This document shows positions 1-5,416 of a stretch of DNA of 6,802 nucleotides, in pieces. Position numbers and translations under genes: made by a program. Numbering within the stretch: the first letter of the stretch is position 1; every line of letters begins with the position of its first letter. Source of the stretch: Planctomycetota bacterium. GTDB lineage: Bacteria; Planctomycetota; UBA1135; UBA2386. Under the pieces are notes generated by a model, which ran no database searches, was not told the origin of the DNA, and worked only from the letters and a program-made list of their open reading frames with translations. Location: contig JAGQRA010000775.1 of NCBI GenBank assembly GCA_020425885.1, positions 1 through 6,802 on the forward strand, written 5' to 3'.

Positions 1-150
1 CGGGCCGAAGGTCAGGTTCGGCACGAAATGGCCGTCCATGACATCGAGGTGCAGCCAGTCGGCGCCGCCGTCCTGCACCGACCGGATCTCGTCGTGAAGG
101 TGACCGAAGTCGGCGGCGAGCAGCGATGGCGCGATGCGGATCGGATGCAT
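1..150 (-). CDS. rpe: Ribulose-phosphate 3-epimerase, N-terminal part (runs off the left edge)
   Basis: Rpe interconverts D-ribulose 5-phosphate and D-xylulose 5-phosphate in the cytosolic pentose phosphate and Calvin pathways. The 50 visible residues hold the family's N-terminal signature: [10 protein letters not shown] at residues 6-15 (first TIM-barrel strand with the phosphate-side serine), then [19 protein letters not shown] at 32-50. By alignment to the known family, His34 and Asp36 are metal ligands and Asp36 is a catalytic acid/base. No signal peptide is present, as expected. The ATG start is well supported by GGGAG at 156-160, 5 bases upstream. The gene starts 27 bases after the ggt stop codon on the same strand, so it is probably the third gene of a NIL-ggt-rpe unit. 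About 170 of a usual 220 residues lie outside the window, so intactness of the rest cannot be judged. Confidence 0.95.
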   Translation of the reverse strand, partial: MHPIRIAPSLLAADFGHLHDEIRSVQDGGADWLHLDVMDGHFVPNLTFGP

Positions 151-155
151 TTCGA

Positions 156-160
156 CTCCC
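156..160 (-). promoter_or_regulatory. Shine-Dalgarno sequence of rpe
   Basis: GGGAG on the minus strand lies 5 bases before the ATG at 150-148, inside the 27-base gap after the ggt stop codon. It supports this ATG as the rpe start, and no promoter-like spacing fits in the gap. Confidence 0.6.
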
Positions 161-177
161 TACTGACCGGCAGGAAA

Positions 178-1899
178 CTAATAGGCGGCGGCGGCACCGC
201 CGCTGCGATGGTCGCAGACGCCGAGGCGGTCACCGTCGGCTCGCACTTCGATCGCCATCACCTGGCCGATGCCGCGCGGCCGCGGCGCGAAGTCGTGCCC
301 CTTCGCGGCCAAGGCCCGCCGCACGTCGACCGACAGCGACAGCGGTTCCCAGACGATGTGATCGGGTAGCCACTGGTGATGGATACGCGGCGCCCGCACG
401 GCCTGCTCGAGGCCCATGCCGTGATCGACGACGTTGAGCAGGACCTGCAGCACCGAGGTGATGATGCGGCCGCCACCCGGCGCCCCGAGCACCCAGCGCA
501 GCTCGCCGTCCTGCAGCACGATCGTCGGCGTCATCGACGACAGCATGCGCTTCTTCGGCGCGATCGCGTTGGCCTCGCCGCCGACGAGGCCGAACTGATT
601 CGGCACGCCGGGCTTGGCCGAGAAGTCGTCCATCTCGTTGTTGAGCAGGAAACCGGCACCATCGACCACGACCGCGGCGCCGAACGTCGAGTTGATCGTC
701 GTCGTGCAGGCGACCGCGTTGCCGTCCTTGTCGACGATCGAGAAGTGCGTGGTGTCGTCGCTCTCCTTGGCGCCGGGCGGCTTGCCCGGCGCGACCTCGC
801 TGCGCCGCTCGAGGTCGATGCCGGCCGCCAACGTCTTGGCGTATTCCTTGCTGACGAGGCCGGCCACGGGCACCGGGTAGAAGTCACGGTCGCCGAGCCA
901 ACGTGAGCGGTCGGCGTAGGCGCGCCGCATCACCTCGGTCAGCAGATGGAAGTAGTCGCTGCCGCCGTAGCCGAGCGCGGCGAGATCATGTGGTTCGAGC
1001 AGATTCAGCATCTGCAGCACGGCGATGCCGCCCGACGACGGCGGCGGCATGCCGATCACCTCGCAGTTGCGATAGGTGCCGCGGACCGGCTCGCGTTCGC
1101 GCACGCTGTATGCCGCCAGGTCGGCGGCCGTGACGAAACCGCCATCGCGCTCCATCTGGGCCACGATCAGCTCGGCCGTGCGACCACCGTAGAAACCCTC
1201 GAGCCCCTTCTCGGCGTAGCGCTCGAGGGTGGCCGCGAGGTCTTCCTGGATCAGCACGGCCCCTTGCCGGAGCGGTTCGTCGCCATCGAAGAAGATCCTG
1301 CGCGTCGACTCGAACCGGCCGAGGAACTTCGCTTCGGCCCGCAGCGATGCGGCCAGGAACTGGTCGACGACGATGCCCTCGCGCGCCAGTCGGATCGCCG
1401 GGCCGACCAGCTTCGGCAGCGAACTGGTGCCGTACTTCTGCAGGGCGAACAGCAGACCGGCCGGGCTGCCCGGGACGCCGGCCGCGGTCACGCCGTACTG
1501 CGATCGGTCGGCGTCGACACTGCCATCGGCACGCAGGTACATCTCGGCCGTGGCCGACAACGGTGCCCGTTCGCGGAAGTCGAGCGCCGCCGTGGTGCCG
1601 TTCGCCATGCGCAGCACGAGGAAGCCGCCGCCACCGAGATTGCCGGCCTGCGGGTGGGTCACGGCCAGGGTCAGCGCGACGGCGACCGCGGCATCGACCG
1701 CGTTGCCGCCGCGGCGCAGCACGTCCAGACCGATCCGGGTCGCATGCGGCTCGGCCGTGACGACGACCCCGTGCTGACCGCGGGCGACCAGATCATTGGG
1801 TGGCCCGACGGGACGCCGCGTCGGAGGATCCGTGGCGAGCCCGAGCCCGGCACAGGCGATCCAGGGAATCGCGGCCCGGGCGACCCAGGCGAAGGTCAC
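178..1899 (-). CDS. ggt: Gamma-glutamyltransferase (glutathione hydrolase) precursor
   Basis: This 573-residue protein is a complete GGT of the N-terminal nucleophile hydrolase family. It cleaves or transfers the gamma-glutamyl group of glutathione, normally in the periplasm, releasing cysteinylglycine. A signal peptide spans about residues 1-22 (hydrophobic core, then LGLA before TDPP). The substrate-carboxylate arginine is Arg109 in DFRERAP. The autoprocessing site is Asp382/Thr383 in ESDDTTHFS; Thr383 is the predicted nucleophile and starts a 191-residue small subunit, the usual size. Other aligned active-site residues are Asn403, Asp425 (NNEMDDFS), Ser454-Ser455 (LSSM) and the oxyanion glycines Gly475-Gly476 (GAPGGGRI). 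The lid-loop stretch at about 430-441 (PGVPNQFGLVGG) is present, as in E. coli GGT. The GTG start overlaps the stop of the NIL-domain gene by 4 bases (GTGA), with GGGGAG upstream. All key residues are present, so the enzyme should be active. Confidence 0.97.
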   Translation of the reverse strand: MTFAWVARAAIPWIACAGLGLATDPPTRRPVGPPNDLVARGQHGVVVTAEPHATRIGLDVLRRGGNAVDAAVAVALTLAVTHPQAGNLGGGGFLVLRMANGTTAALDFRERAPLSATAEMYLRADGSVDADRSQYGVTAAGVPGSPAGLLFALQKYGTSSLPKLVGPAIRLAREGIVVDQFLAASLRAEAKFLGRFESTRRIFFDGDEPLRQGAVLIQEDLAATLERYAEKGLEGFYGGRTAELIVAQMERDGGFVTAADLAAYSVREREPVRGTYRNCEVIGMPPPSSGGIAVLQMLNLLEPHDLAALGYGGSDYFHLLTEVMRRAYADRSRWLGDRDFYPVPVAGLVSKEYAKTLAAGIDLERRSEVAPGKPPGAKESDDTTHFSIVDKDGNAVACTTTINSTFGAAVVVDGAGFLLNNEMDDFSAKPGVPNQFGLVGGEANAIAPKKRMLSSMTPTIVLQDGELRWVLGAPGGGRIITSVLQVLLNVVDHGMGLEQAVRAPRIHHQWLPDHIVWEPLSLSVDVRRALAAKGHDFAPRPRGIGQVMAIEVRADGDRLGVCDHRSGGAAAAY

Positions 1900-2138
1900 C
1901 GCTCGTAGCTCCCCAGTCCTTCGCCCACCTTGGCGCCCTGGTCGTTGAGGAAGGTCAGCACGCGATCGACCTCGGCCTGTTCGCCCTCGAGTTCGAGCGC
2001 CAGGAAGCCGCCTTCATCGGAGACCGAGGCCCCGCGGATGTTGACGACGACATCGAAGGACCGATTGATCCGGTAGAGCAGCGGTTCGCGGACGAGGTCC
2101 TGGGCGAACTCGAAATGGATGTTCTTCTTGATCTTCAC
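1896..2138 (-). CDS. Small stand-alone NIL-domain protein
   Basis: This 80-residue cytosolic protein appears to be a single NIL domain, the ACT-like ferredoxin-type fold also found at the C-terminus of MetN-type ABC transporter ATPases and in some ferredoxin fusions. The pattern fits: a first strand KKNIHFEFAQ (residues 4-13), a helix REPLLYRINRSFD (17-29), strand VVVNIRGASVSDEGG (30-44), strand FLALELEG (45-52), then helix EVDRVLTFLNDQGAKV (56-71). In MetN this domain binds methionine; the role of free-standing copies is less clear, so ligand binding and regulation of sulfur or amino-acid metabolism are inference. The GTG start has no good Shine-Dalgarno sequence, but it is the only usual start codon in frame after the upstream stop at 2183-2181. 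It overlaps ggt by 4 bases and lies divergent from tRNA-Cys. An ACT-domain protein is the main alternative reading. Confidence 0.85.
   Translation of the reverse strand: MKIKKNIHFEFAQDLVREPLLYRINRSFDVVVNIRGASVSDEGGFLALELEGEQAEVDRVLTFLNDQGAKVGEGLGSYER
1909..1914 (-). promoter_or_regulatory. Shine-Dalgarno sequence of ggt
   Basis: GGGGAG lies 9 bases upstream of the GTG at 1899-1897, inside the last codons of the NIL-domain gene. Together with the GTGA overlap it supports this start and suggests translational coupling. Confidence 0.55.
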
Positions 2139-2182
2139 TACGTGGGCTTGATCCGCCGGCGGCGGACGAGTCTTGGCGCCTC

Positions 2183-2188
2183 AGCATA
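2183..2188 (-). promoter_or_regulatory. Candidate -10 element for the NIL-ggt-rpe unit
   Basis: On the minus strand TATGCT matches the TAnnnT form of a sigma70-type -10 box and would give a leader of roughly 35-40 bases before the GTG at 2138. No convincing -35 box lies 16-18 bases upstream. A promoter is expected somewhere in 2139-2278 unless Bat operon transcription reads through the tRNA region. The call is weak. Confidence 0.25.
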
Positions 2189-2238
2189 CGGATCCGCTGT
2201 TCCCGCGTCCTTGGTTTTGTGGATGCGGCAGGAGGCCC

Positions 2239-2266
2239 TTGATCTGCCAATCCGCCGAGCTACCTT
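2239..2266 (+). promoter_or_regulatory. Candidate promoter of tRNA-Cys
   Basis: TTGATC (2239-2244) and TACCTT (2261-2266) are separated by 16 bases and match the TTGA and TAnnnT cores of a sigma70-type promoter. Transcription would start near 2273, about 6 bases before the mature tRNA 5' end at 2279, a usual distance for a tRNA gene. The match is imperfect and was judged by eye. Confidence 0.4.
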
Positions 2267-2278
2267 GCCCGCTCGCGT

Positions 2279-2352
2279 GGTCCCGTAGCCAAGTGGTTAG
2301 GCAACGGATTGCAAATCCGTCTACCCCGGTTCGATTCCGGGCGGGACCTCCA
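2279..2352 (+). tRNA. tRNA-Cys (anticodon GCA), CCA encoded
   Basis: The 74-base cloverleaf is complete. The acceptor stem is GGTCCCG (2279-2285) with CGGGACC (2342-2348), 7 perfect pairs. The D stem is GCC (2288-2290) with GGC (2300-2302). The anticodon stem is ACGGA/TCCGT with loop TTGCAAA (2309-2315) and anticodon GCA at 2311-2313. The T stem is CCCGG/CCGGG with loop TTCGATT (2330-2336). Discriminator T at 2349 is the expected U73 identity element of cysteine tRNAs. CCA is encoded at 2350-2352. It is oriented opposite to the protein genes on both sides. Confidence 0.98.
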
Positions 2353-2381
2353 TCCGCCGCAAGACGCACGGCCTGGTCGCA

Positions 2382-2449
2382 GTTCGGTGTAGCCGAGCAA
2401 CGCTGCTGCAGCGAACGGAGAAGCACGGTTCGACTCGTGCATCGGCACG
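2382..2449 (+). other. Hairpin-rich spacer between the two tRNAs
   Basis: Three perfect or near-perfect hairpins follow one another: GTTCGG/CCGAGC (2382-2387 with 2393-2398, loop TGTAG, one G-T pair), CGCTG/CAGCG (2401-2405 with 2409-2413, loop CTG), and GCACG/CGTGC (2423-2427 with 2436-2440, loop GTTCGACT). The last right arm can instead pair with GCACG at 2445-2449 across an ATCG loop, so the two stems exclude each other. No T-run follows, so a standard intrinsic terminator is not supported. The succession and the GTTCGA loop resemble a damaged tRNA, but no acceptor stem is visible. It may be an RNA-processing element or chance structure in GC-rich DNA. The rest of the spacer (2353-2381 and 2450-2514) shows nothing clear beyond the candidate -10 box listed separately. 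Confidence 0.35.
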
Positions 2450-2488
2450 TGAGTCCGCAGTCCGCTTCTACGGCGAGCTCGGCAGCGT

Positions 2489-2494
2489 TACCTT
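2489..2494 (+). promoter_or_regulatory. Candidate -10 element of tRNA-Leu
   Basis: TACCTT, followed by G, repeats the heptamer TACCTTG found in front of tRNA-Cys and fits TAnnnT. It lies 20 bases before the tRNA-Leu 5' end. No good -35 box is seen, so tRNA-Leu may instead be co-transcribed with tRNA-Cys. Confidence 0.25.
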
Positions 2495-2514
2495 GGCGTC
2501 CCAACTCGGCTCGC

Positions 2515-2602
2515 GCGGGGATGGCGAAATGGCAGACGCAGCGGCCTTAAAAGCCGCGGACCGGCAACGGTCGTGAGGGTTCGAGTCCCTCTCCCCGCAC
2601 CA
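2515..2602 (+). tRNA. tRNA-Leu (anticodon TAA), CCA encoded
   Basis: This is an 88-base class II tRNA. The acceptor stem is GCGGGGA (2515-2521) with TCCCCGC (2592-2598). The anticodon stem is GCGGC/GCCGC with loop CTTAAAA (2546-2552) and anticodon TAA at 2548-2550, reading UUA and UUG. The long variable arm has a 5-pair stem GACCG/CGGTC (2559-2563 with 2568-2572) closed by a GCAA tetraloop. The T stem is GAGGG/CCCTC with loop TTCGAGT (2580-2586). Discriminator A at 2599 is the standard A73 of leucine tRNAs, and CCA is encoded at 2600-2602. Its 3' end is 5 bases from the stop codon of the convergent BatD-like gene. Confidence 0.98.
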
Positions 2603-2607
2603 GTTCC

Positions 2608-3675
2608 TCAACCGCGCTGGACCTCACGCCGCGTCCGGCTCCGTCGACGCCGCACCAAGAGCGGCAGCACCGGGCAGAGAATCGCGATCGCCAACCACCA
2701 CCACGAGCCCGCGCCACCCGCACCTCGAGCATCCGCGTCGGCTGCCACGAGTCGGGCGACCCGGTCCGGCATCGCCCGACCCGAGCTGCGGGCGAGCACT
2801 CGCAGTGCCGGCACCTCGGACTCGACCGTTCGATAACTCGCGCTGCCGGGTGAGTAGAACGTGAAGGCGATCGGCGGCAACGCAGCTCCTTCGCGCAACG
2901 CCAGCACGTCGAACGTGAATCGTCGCTGCCCGTCGCTCGAGTCATCGGTGAGACCTTGCACCCCGAAACCCGGCAGCTCGGGCCACGGCGGCGCCGCGAA
3001 CTCGGCGAGGTTGCCGCTGCCGGTCACCGCCATCACCATGGCGAAGCTGTCGCCGACCTCGACCGTGGCCGGCACCTCGACCCGCATCGCGAACTCGCCG
3101 ATGGCACCCGAGAACCCGGCGGGACGACCGGAGTCCGGCAGCTCGCGCACCATCAGCACCAGTTCGTTGGCGGTGACCGTGGCCTCGTGGCGATCGATCG
3201 GCTGCCGGCCGCCGAGCAGACTCGTCTCGAAGCGCGTGGTATGGGCGTAGCGCAACCGCGGTGCCGGCAACACATACTCACCCGCCGCGACGGCGGACCA
3301 CGTGGCGGAGAGGATGAGCGGCACGATCATGTGGCCAGCGCGCGACACCGGCGGTTCCATCATGGCCCCGACCTCGCGCTCGCCGAGCACGACGCGATCG
3401 CCACCCTCGGACTCGTGCCAGGTCAGCGTCGTGCCCACGAGTTCCCAATCGAGCGCGACGTGAAACGGCACATCGACGCGCCGCTGCAGCAGCGGCACAC
3501 CGTGCTGTTCGAAGAAGTCGTCGTCGTAGGTGATCGCCAGCGTGATCGTGACCGACTGCCCGACAACCGGCTCGAGACTGCTCGCCGCGACCGTGATGGT
3601 GACGGGTTCGTCCTGCGCACACACCGCGACCGTCAGCAGCACGGCGGCCAGACAATGCCTCGTCGCGCTCGTCAC
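2608..3675 (-). CDS. batD: BatD-like membrane-anchored protein, last gene of the Bat cluster
   Basis: This 355-residue protein has a signal peptide at about 1-20 (hydrophobic core, AVCA before QDEP), a large extracytoplasmic beta-rich region, and one transmembrane helix near the C-terminus (about 325-341, WWWLAIAILCPVLPLLV) followed by an arginine-rich cytosolic tail. Family hallmarks are the early VTITVAASSLEPVVGQSVTITL strand pair (about 25-46), GFSGAIGEF at 187-195 and VTGSGNLAEF at 217-226, followed by PPWPELPGFGV, which matches the G-x-GN motif and following proline segment of BatD. The GTG start overlaps the TPR gene's stop by 4 bases (GTGA at 3672-3675), with GGGGAG 8 bases upstream. 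The same frame stays open up to 3960, but the added arginine-rich residues are antiphase reading of the TPR gene and would hide the signal peptide. BatD is thought to work with the Bat VWA proteins at the envelope; its biochemical function is unknown. Some BatD proteins are longer. Confidence 0.88.
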   Translation of the reverse strand: MTSATRHCLAAVLLTVAVCAQDEPVTITVAASSLEPVVGQSVTITLAITYDDDFFEQHGVPLLQRRVDVPFHVALDWELVGTTLTWHESEGGDRVVLGEREVGAMMEPPVSRAGHMIVPLILSATWSAVAAGEYVLPAPRLRYAHTTRFETSLLGGRQPIDRHEATVTANELVLMVRELPDSGRPAGFSGAIGEFAMRVEVPATVEVGDSFAMVMAVTGSGNLAEFAAPPWPELPGFGVQGLTDDSSDGQRRFTFDVLALREGAALPPIAFTFYSPGSASYRTVESEVPALRVLARSSGRAMPDRVARLVAADADARGAGGAGSWWWLAIAILCPVLPLLVRRRRSRTRREVQRG

Positions 3676-4433
3676 CAGTCCCGCTCCCCGAGCTGCTGCA
3701 CCCGATTCGTCGTCCGCCGCAGCGCCCGCTTCTCGCGTTCCTTCTGCTGCAGCCGTTCGCGCAGCTGCCGGACCTCGGCGGCGGACAATGGCGGCAGGGT
3801 CAGGTCCGGCGCCTGCTCCTCGGAATCGGCCACCGGCTCGGGCGGCTTCGGCGCCGGCGCCTGCTCGGTCTTGCTCTGCTGCTCGCTGGCGTCGCGGCGG
3901 GCCCGCAGCTCGGCGAGCTTGCGCGCGGCGCGCTCGGCATTGCGCACCGCGGCCGGCCAATCACCGCGGGTTCGCGACGCCGCCAGCCACTGCGTCAGCG
4001 CCTGTTCGGCAGCATCGACCGCGCTCTGCCAGATGCCGGGCTCGGCGTCGGGCAACCGGGCCGCCAGTTCGGCCGTCCGTGCGCGTTCGAAGGCCGCCTG
4101 AGCGAGCAAGAACTGACCGAGCGAACGGTCTTCGACTGCGTCGAGTTCCAGCAGCCGACGGGCAGCCGCTTCGGCCTCGGCCGGACGTCGCTGACGCAAC
4201 GCCGCCAGGGCCAGGTTGCCGAGCAATTCGGGCGCAGCGCCGTCGCCGGCCTCTGCCGCGAGGAGGCGAAAGGTCGTCAAGGCCGGCTCGAAACGGCCGG
4301 CCCGATAGTCGGCGACCGCGGCCTCGAACGCGCCGGCGGTGTCAGGCGATGACGATGGAGCTGCCGTTGGGGCCTGGGGTCGCGTCGACGACAGACACAG
4401 CAGTGCGAGCACCGGCCAAGGACTGCGCTTCAT
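3672..4433 (-). CDS. Exported TPR protein of the Bat cluster (BatC position)
   Basis: This is a 253-residue protein. The N-terminus (MKRSPWPVLALLCLSS) looks like a signal peptide; cleavage may lie near residue 25. The cysteine at 13 follows ALL and does not form a good lipobox. Residues about 34-100 read as TPR repeats (AFEAAVADYRAGRFEPALTT, then LLGNLALAALRQRRPAEAEAAARRLLEL), and a further helical stretch runs to about 180. A proline- and glutamate-rich linker (190-215) leads to a highly charged helix (LSAAEVRQLRERLQQKEREK, 217-236) and the end ERDW. No C-terminal membrane helix is seen. TPR proteins in this position (BatC, or BatB/BatC fusions in some lineages) are proposed to scaffold the Bat complex. 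The ATG overlaps the BatB-like stop (ATGA at 4430-4433), with AGGAG 8 bases upstream. The frame stays open far upstream, but that part is read out of phase through the VWA genes. Confidence 0.85.
   Translation of the reverse strand: MKRSPWPVLALLCLSSTRPQAPTAAPSSSPDTAGAFEAAVADYRAGRFEPALTTFRLLAAEAGDGAAPELLGNLALAALRQRRPAEAEAAARRLLELDAVEDRSLGQFLLAQAAFERARTAELAARLPDAEPGIWQSAVDAAEQALTQWLAASRTRGDWPAAVRNAERAARKLAELRARRDASEQQSKTEQAPAPKPPEPVADSEEQAPDLTLPPLSAAEVRQLRERLQQKEREKRALRRTTNRVQQLGERDW
3684..3689 (-). promoter_or_regulatory. Shine-Dalgarno sequence of the BatD-like gene
   Basis: GGGGAG lies 8 bases before the GTG at 3675-3673, inside the final codons of the TPR gene. It favours this start, directly before a signal peptide, over longer readings of the same frame. 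Confidence 0.6.
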
Positions 4434-5416
4434 CGACAACGCTCCTGCATCGCGAGCGCCAGCATCCACAGCAGCAGCGCCACGAACAACGGCCATTGGA
4501 ATCGATGTGCGACCCGACGCCGGCCATCCTCCCTGGCAGCGGCGGCGGCGCGCGGTTGCAGCTGCCCGTCGTAGAGTTCTGCCAGTGCCGTGACGTCGGA
4601 TCCGGTCGCGTAACGACCGCCGCCCGCGGCGGCGAGCTCGGCCAAGGCGACCCGGTCGAGCACGCTGATCACGTGTTCGCCGCCGGCATCGCGCAGGAAC
4701 TGCTGCCCCCGCTCGGTCTCGATCGCGATCTTGCTGCCGACCGCGGTGCCGTAGCCGACGCAGTCCACGATCAGGCCGGCCTCGCGCGCCCGCATCGCCG
4801 CCGCCCGCCCCTTGCCGCCGAAGTCCTCGCCGTCGGTCAGCAGCACGATGCTCCCGGCCGCCGCGCCGCCGCGCCGCAACGCCGCGGCGGCCTGATCGAC
4901 GGCGGCGCCGAGATCGGTTCCACCGCGCAACTCGGCGCCTGCTGCCAGTCCCCGCGCCATCACCCGGACCGCGTCGAGATCGGCGGTGAGTGGCACCGCG
5001 AGACGCGCTTCGCCGGCGAACACCAGCAGGCCGAAGCGGGCGCCGGGCGCGCGGTCGGCCAGCGCGCCGAGCTGTTTCACCGCCTGCTGCAGCCGCGACG
5101 GCGGCACGTCCTGCGCGGCCATCGACCACGACACATCGATGCACCACAGGACGTCCGGCCCGGCCGGCTCGCCGGCCTCGTCCCCCGCGACCGGCTGCAG
5201 TAGCGCGATGGCCACGGCCACGAGACAGCCGAGGTGCGACGCGATTCGCAGCCACTGCGCCACGGGCCGGCCGACGAAGCCACCTTGCCGCCGACCGAGG
5301 GCATGCCGCGCGAAGTCGCGCCGTCGCCGTTGCCGCCGGTGTCCGATCCAGGCCGCCAACGGCAACAGCAGCACGACCGGCCACCACGGTGGAATCAGGA
5401 ACGACACGGCGATCAC
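4430..5416 (-). CDS. batB: BatB-like VWA-domain membrane protein
   Basis: This 328-residue inner-membrane protein has N-terminal transmembrane segments at about 8-24 (IPPWWPVVLLLPLAAWI) and 56-75, a VWA domain from about 87 to 285, and a C-terminal helix at about 308-323 (WPLFVALLLWMLALA). The metal-ion-dependent adhesion site is intact: Asp94, Ser96 and Ser98 (DVSWS), Thr167 (GGTDLG) and Asp195 (LLTDGED). AQDVPPSRL after the first motif and the end-of-domain GGGRYATG are typical of BatB. The domain should face the periplasm. The GTG start is chosen because it overlaps the BatA-like stop by 4 bases (GTGA at 5413-5416) and has GGGAGG 7 bases upstream. A longer reading to 5500 adds only an arginine-rich stretch that overlaps the preceding gene. 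BatB-type proteins are proposed to bind partner proteins through the VWA metal site, with a MoxR ATPase acting on the complex. Confidence 0.93.
   Translation of the reverse strand: MIAVSFLIPPWWPVVLLLPLAAWIGHRRQRRRRDFARHALGRRQGGFVGRPVAQWLRIASHLGCLVAVAIALLQPVAGDEAGEPAGPDVLWCIDVSWSMAAQDVPPSRLQQAVKQLGALADRAPGARFGLLVFAGEARLAVPLTADLDAVRVMARGLAAGAELRGGTDLGAAVDQAAAALRRGGAAAGSIVLLTDGEDFGGKGRAAAMRAREAGLIVDCVGYGTAVGSKIAIETERGQQFLRDAGGEHVISVLDRVALAELAAAGGGRYATGSDVTALAELYDGQLQPRAAAAAREDGRRRVAHRFQWPLFVALLLWMLALAMQERCR
4442..4446 (-). promoter_or_regulatory. Shine-Dalgarno sequence of the TPR gene
   Basis: AGGAG lies 8 bases before the ATG at 4433-4431. It fixes the start of the TPR gene, whose reading frame otherwise remains open for more than 1.2 kb upstream. 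Confidence 0.65.

Noticed and set aside
1848..1857. Lipoprotein signal in the GGT precursor (Cys16)
   Set aside because: The residues before the cysteine (WIA) do not fit a lipobox; ordinary signal peptidase cleavage near residue 22 is the better reading.
2382..2449. A third, functional tRNA between tRNA-Cys and tRNA-Leu
   Set aside because: Arm-like hairpins and a GTTCGA loop exist, but no 7-pair acceptor stem is found, the T-like loop has 8 bases, and the anticodon-like loop lacks U33.
2382..2449. Rho-independent terminator after tRNA-Cys
   Set aside because: Stems are present but none is followed by a T-run on either strand.
2181..2504. A 107-residue minus-strand reading frame containing NRTGVDGFAIRC
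   Set aside because: This peptide is the antisense reading of tRNA-Cys, a well-known false protein in annotated genomes. The frame has no family signal outside the tRNA.
2279..2602. Integration site of a mobile element at the tRNA 3' ends
   Set aside because: No integrase gene, no direct repeat of a tRNA 3' end, and no change in base composition is visible within the window; both tRNAs are intact.
2547..2945. A minus-strand frame ending in RGEGLEPSRPLPVRGF
   Set aside because: The end is the antisense reading of tRNA-Leu, also a classic false protein, and the rest is an out-of-phase reading of the batD gene.
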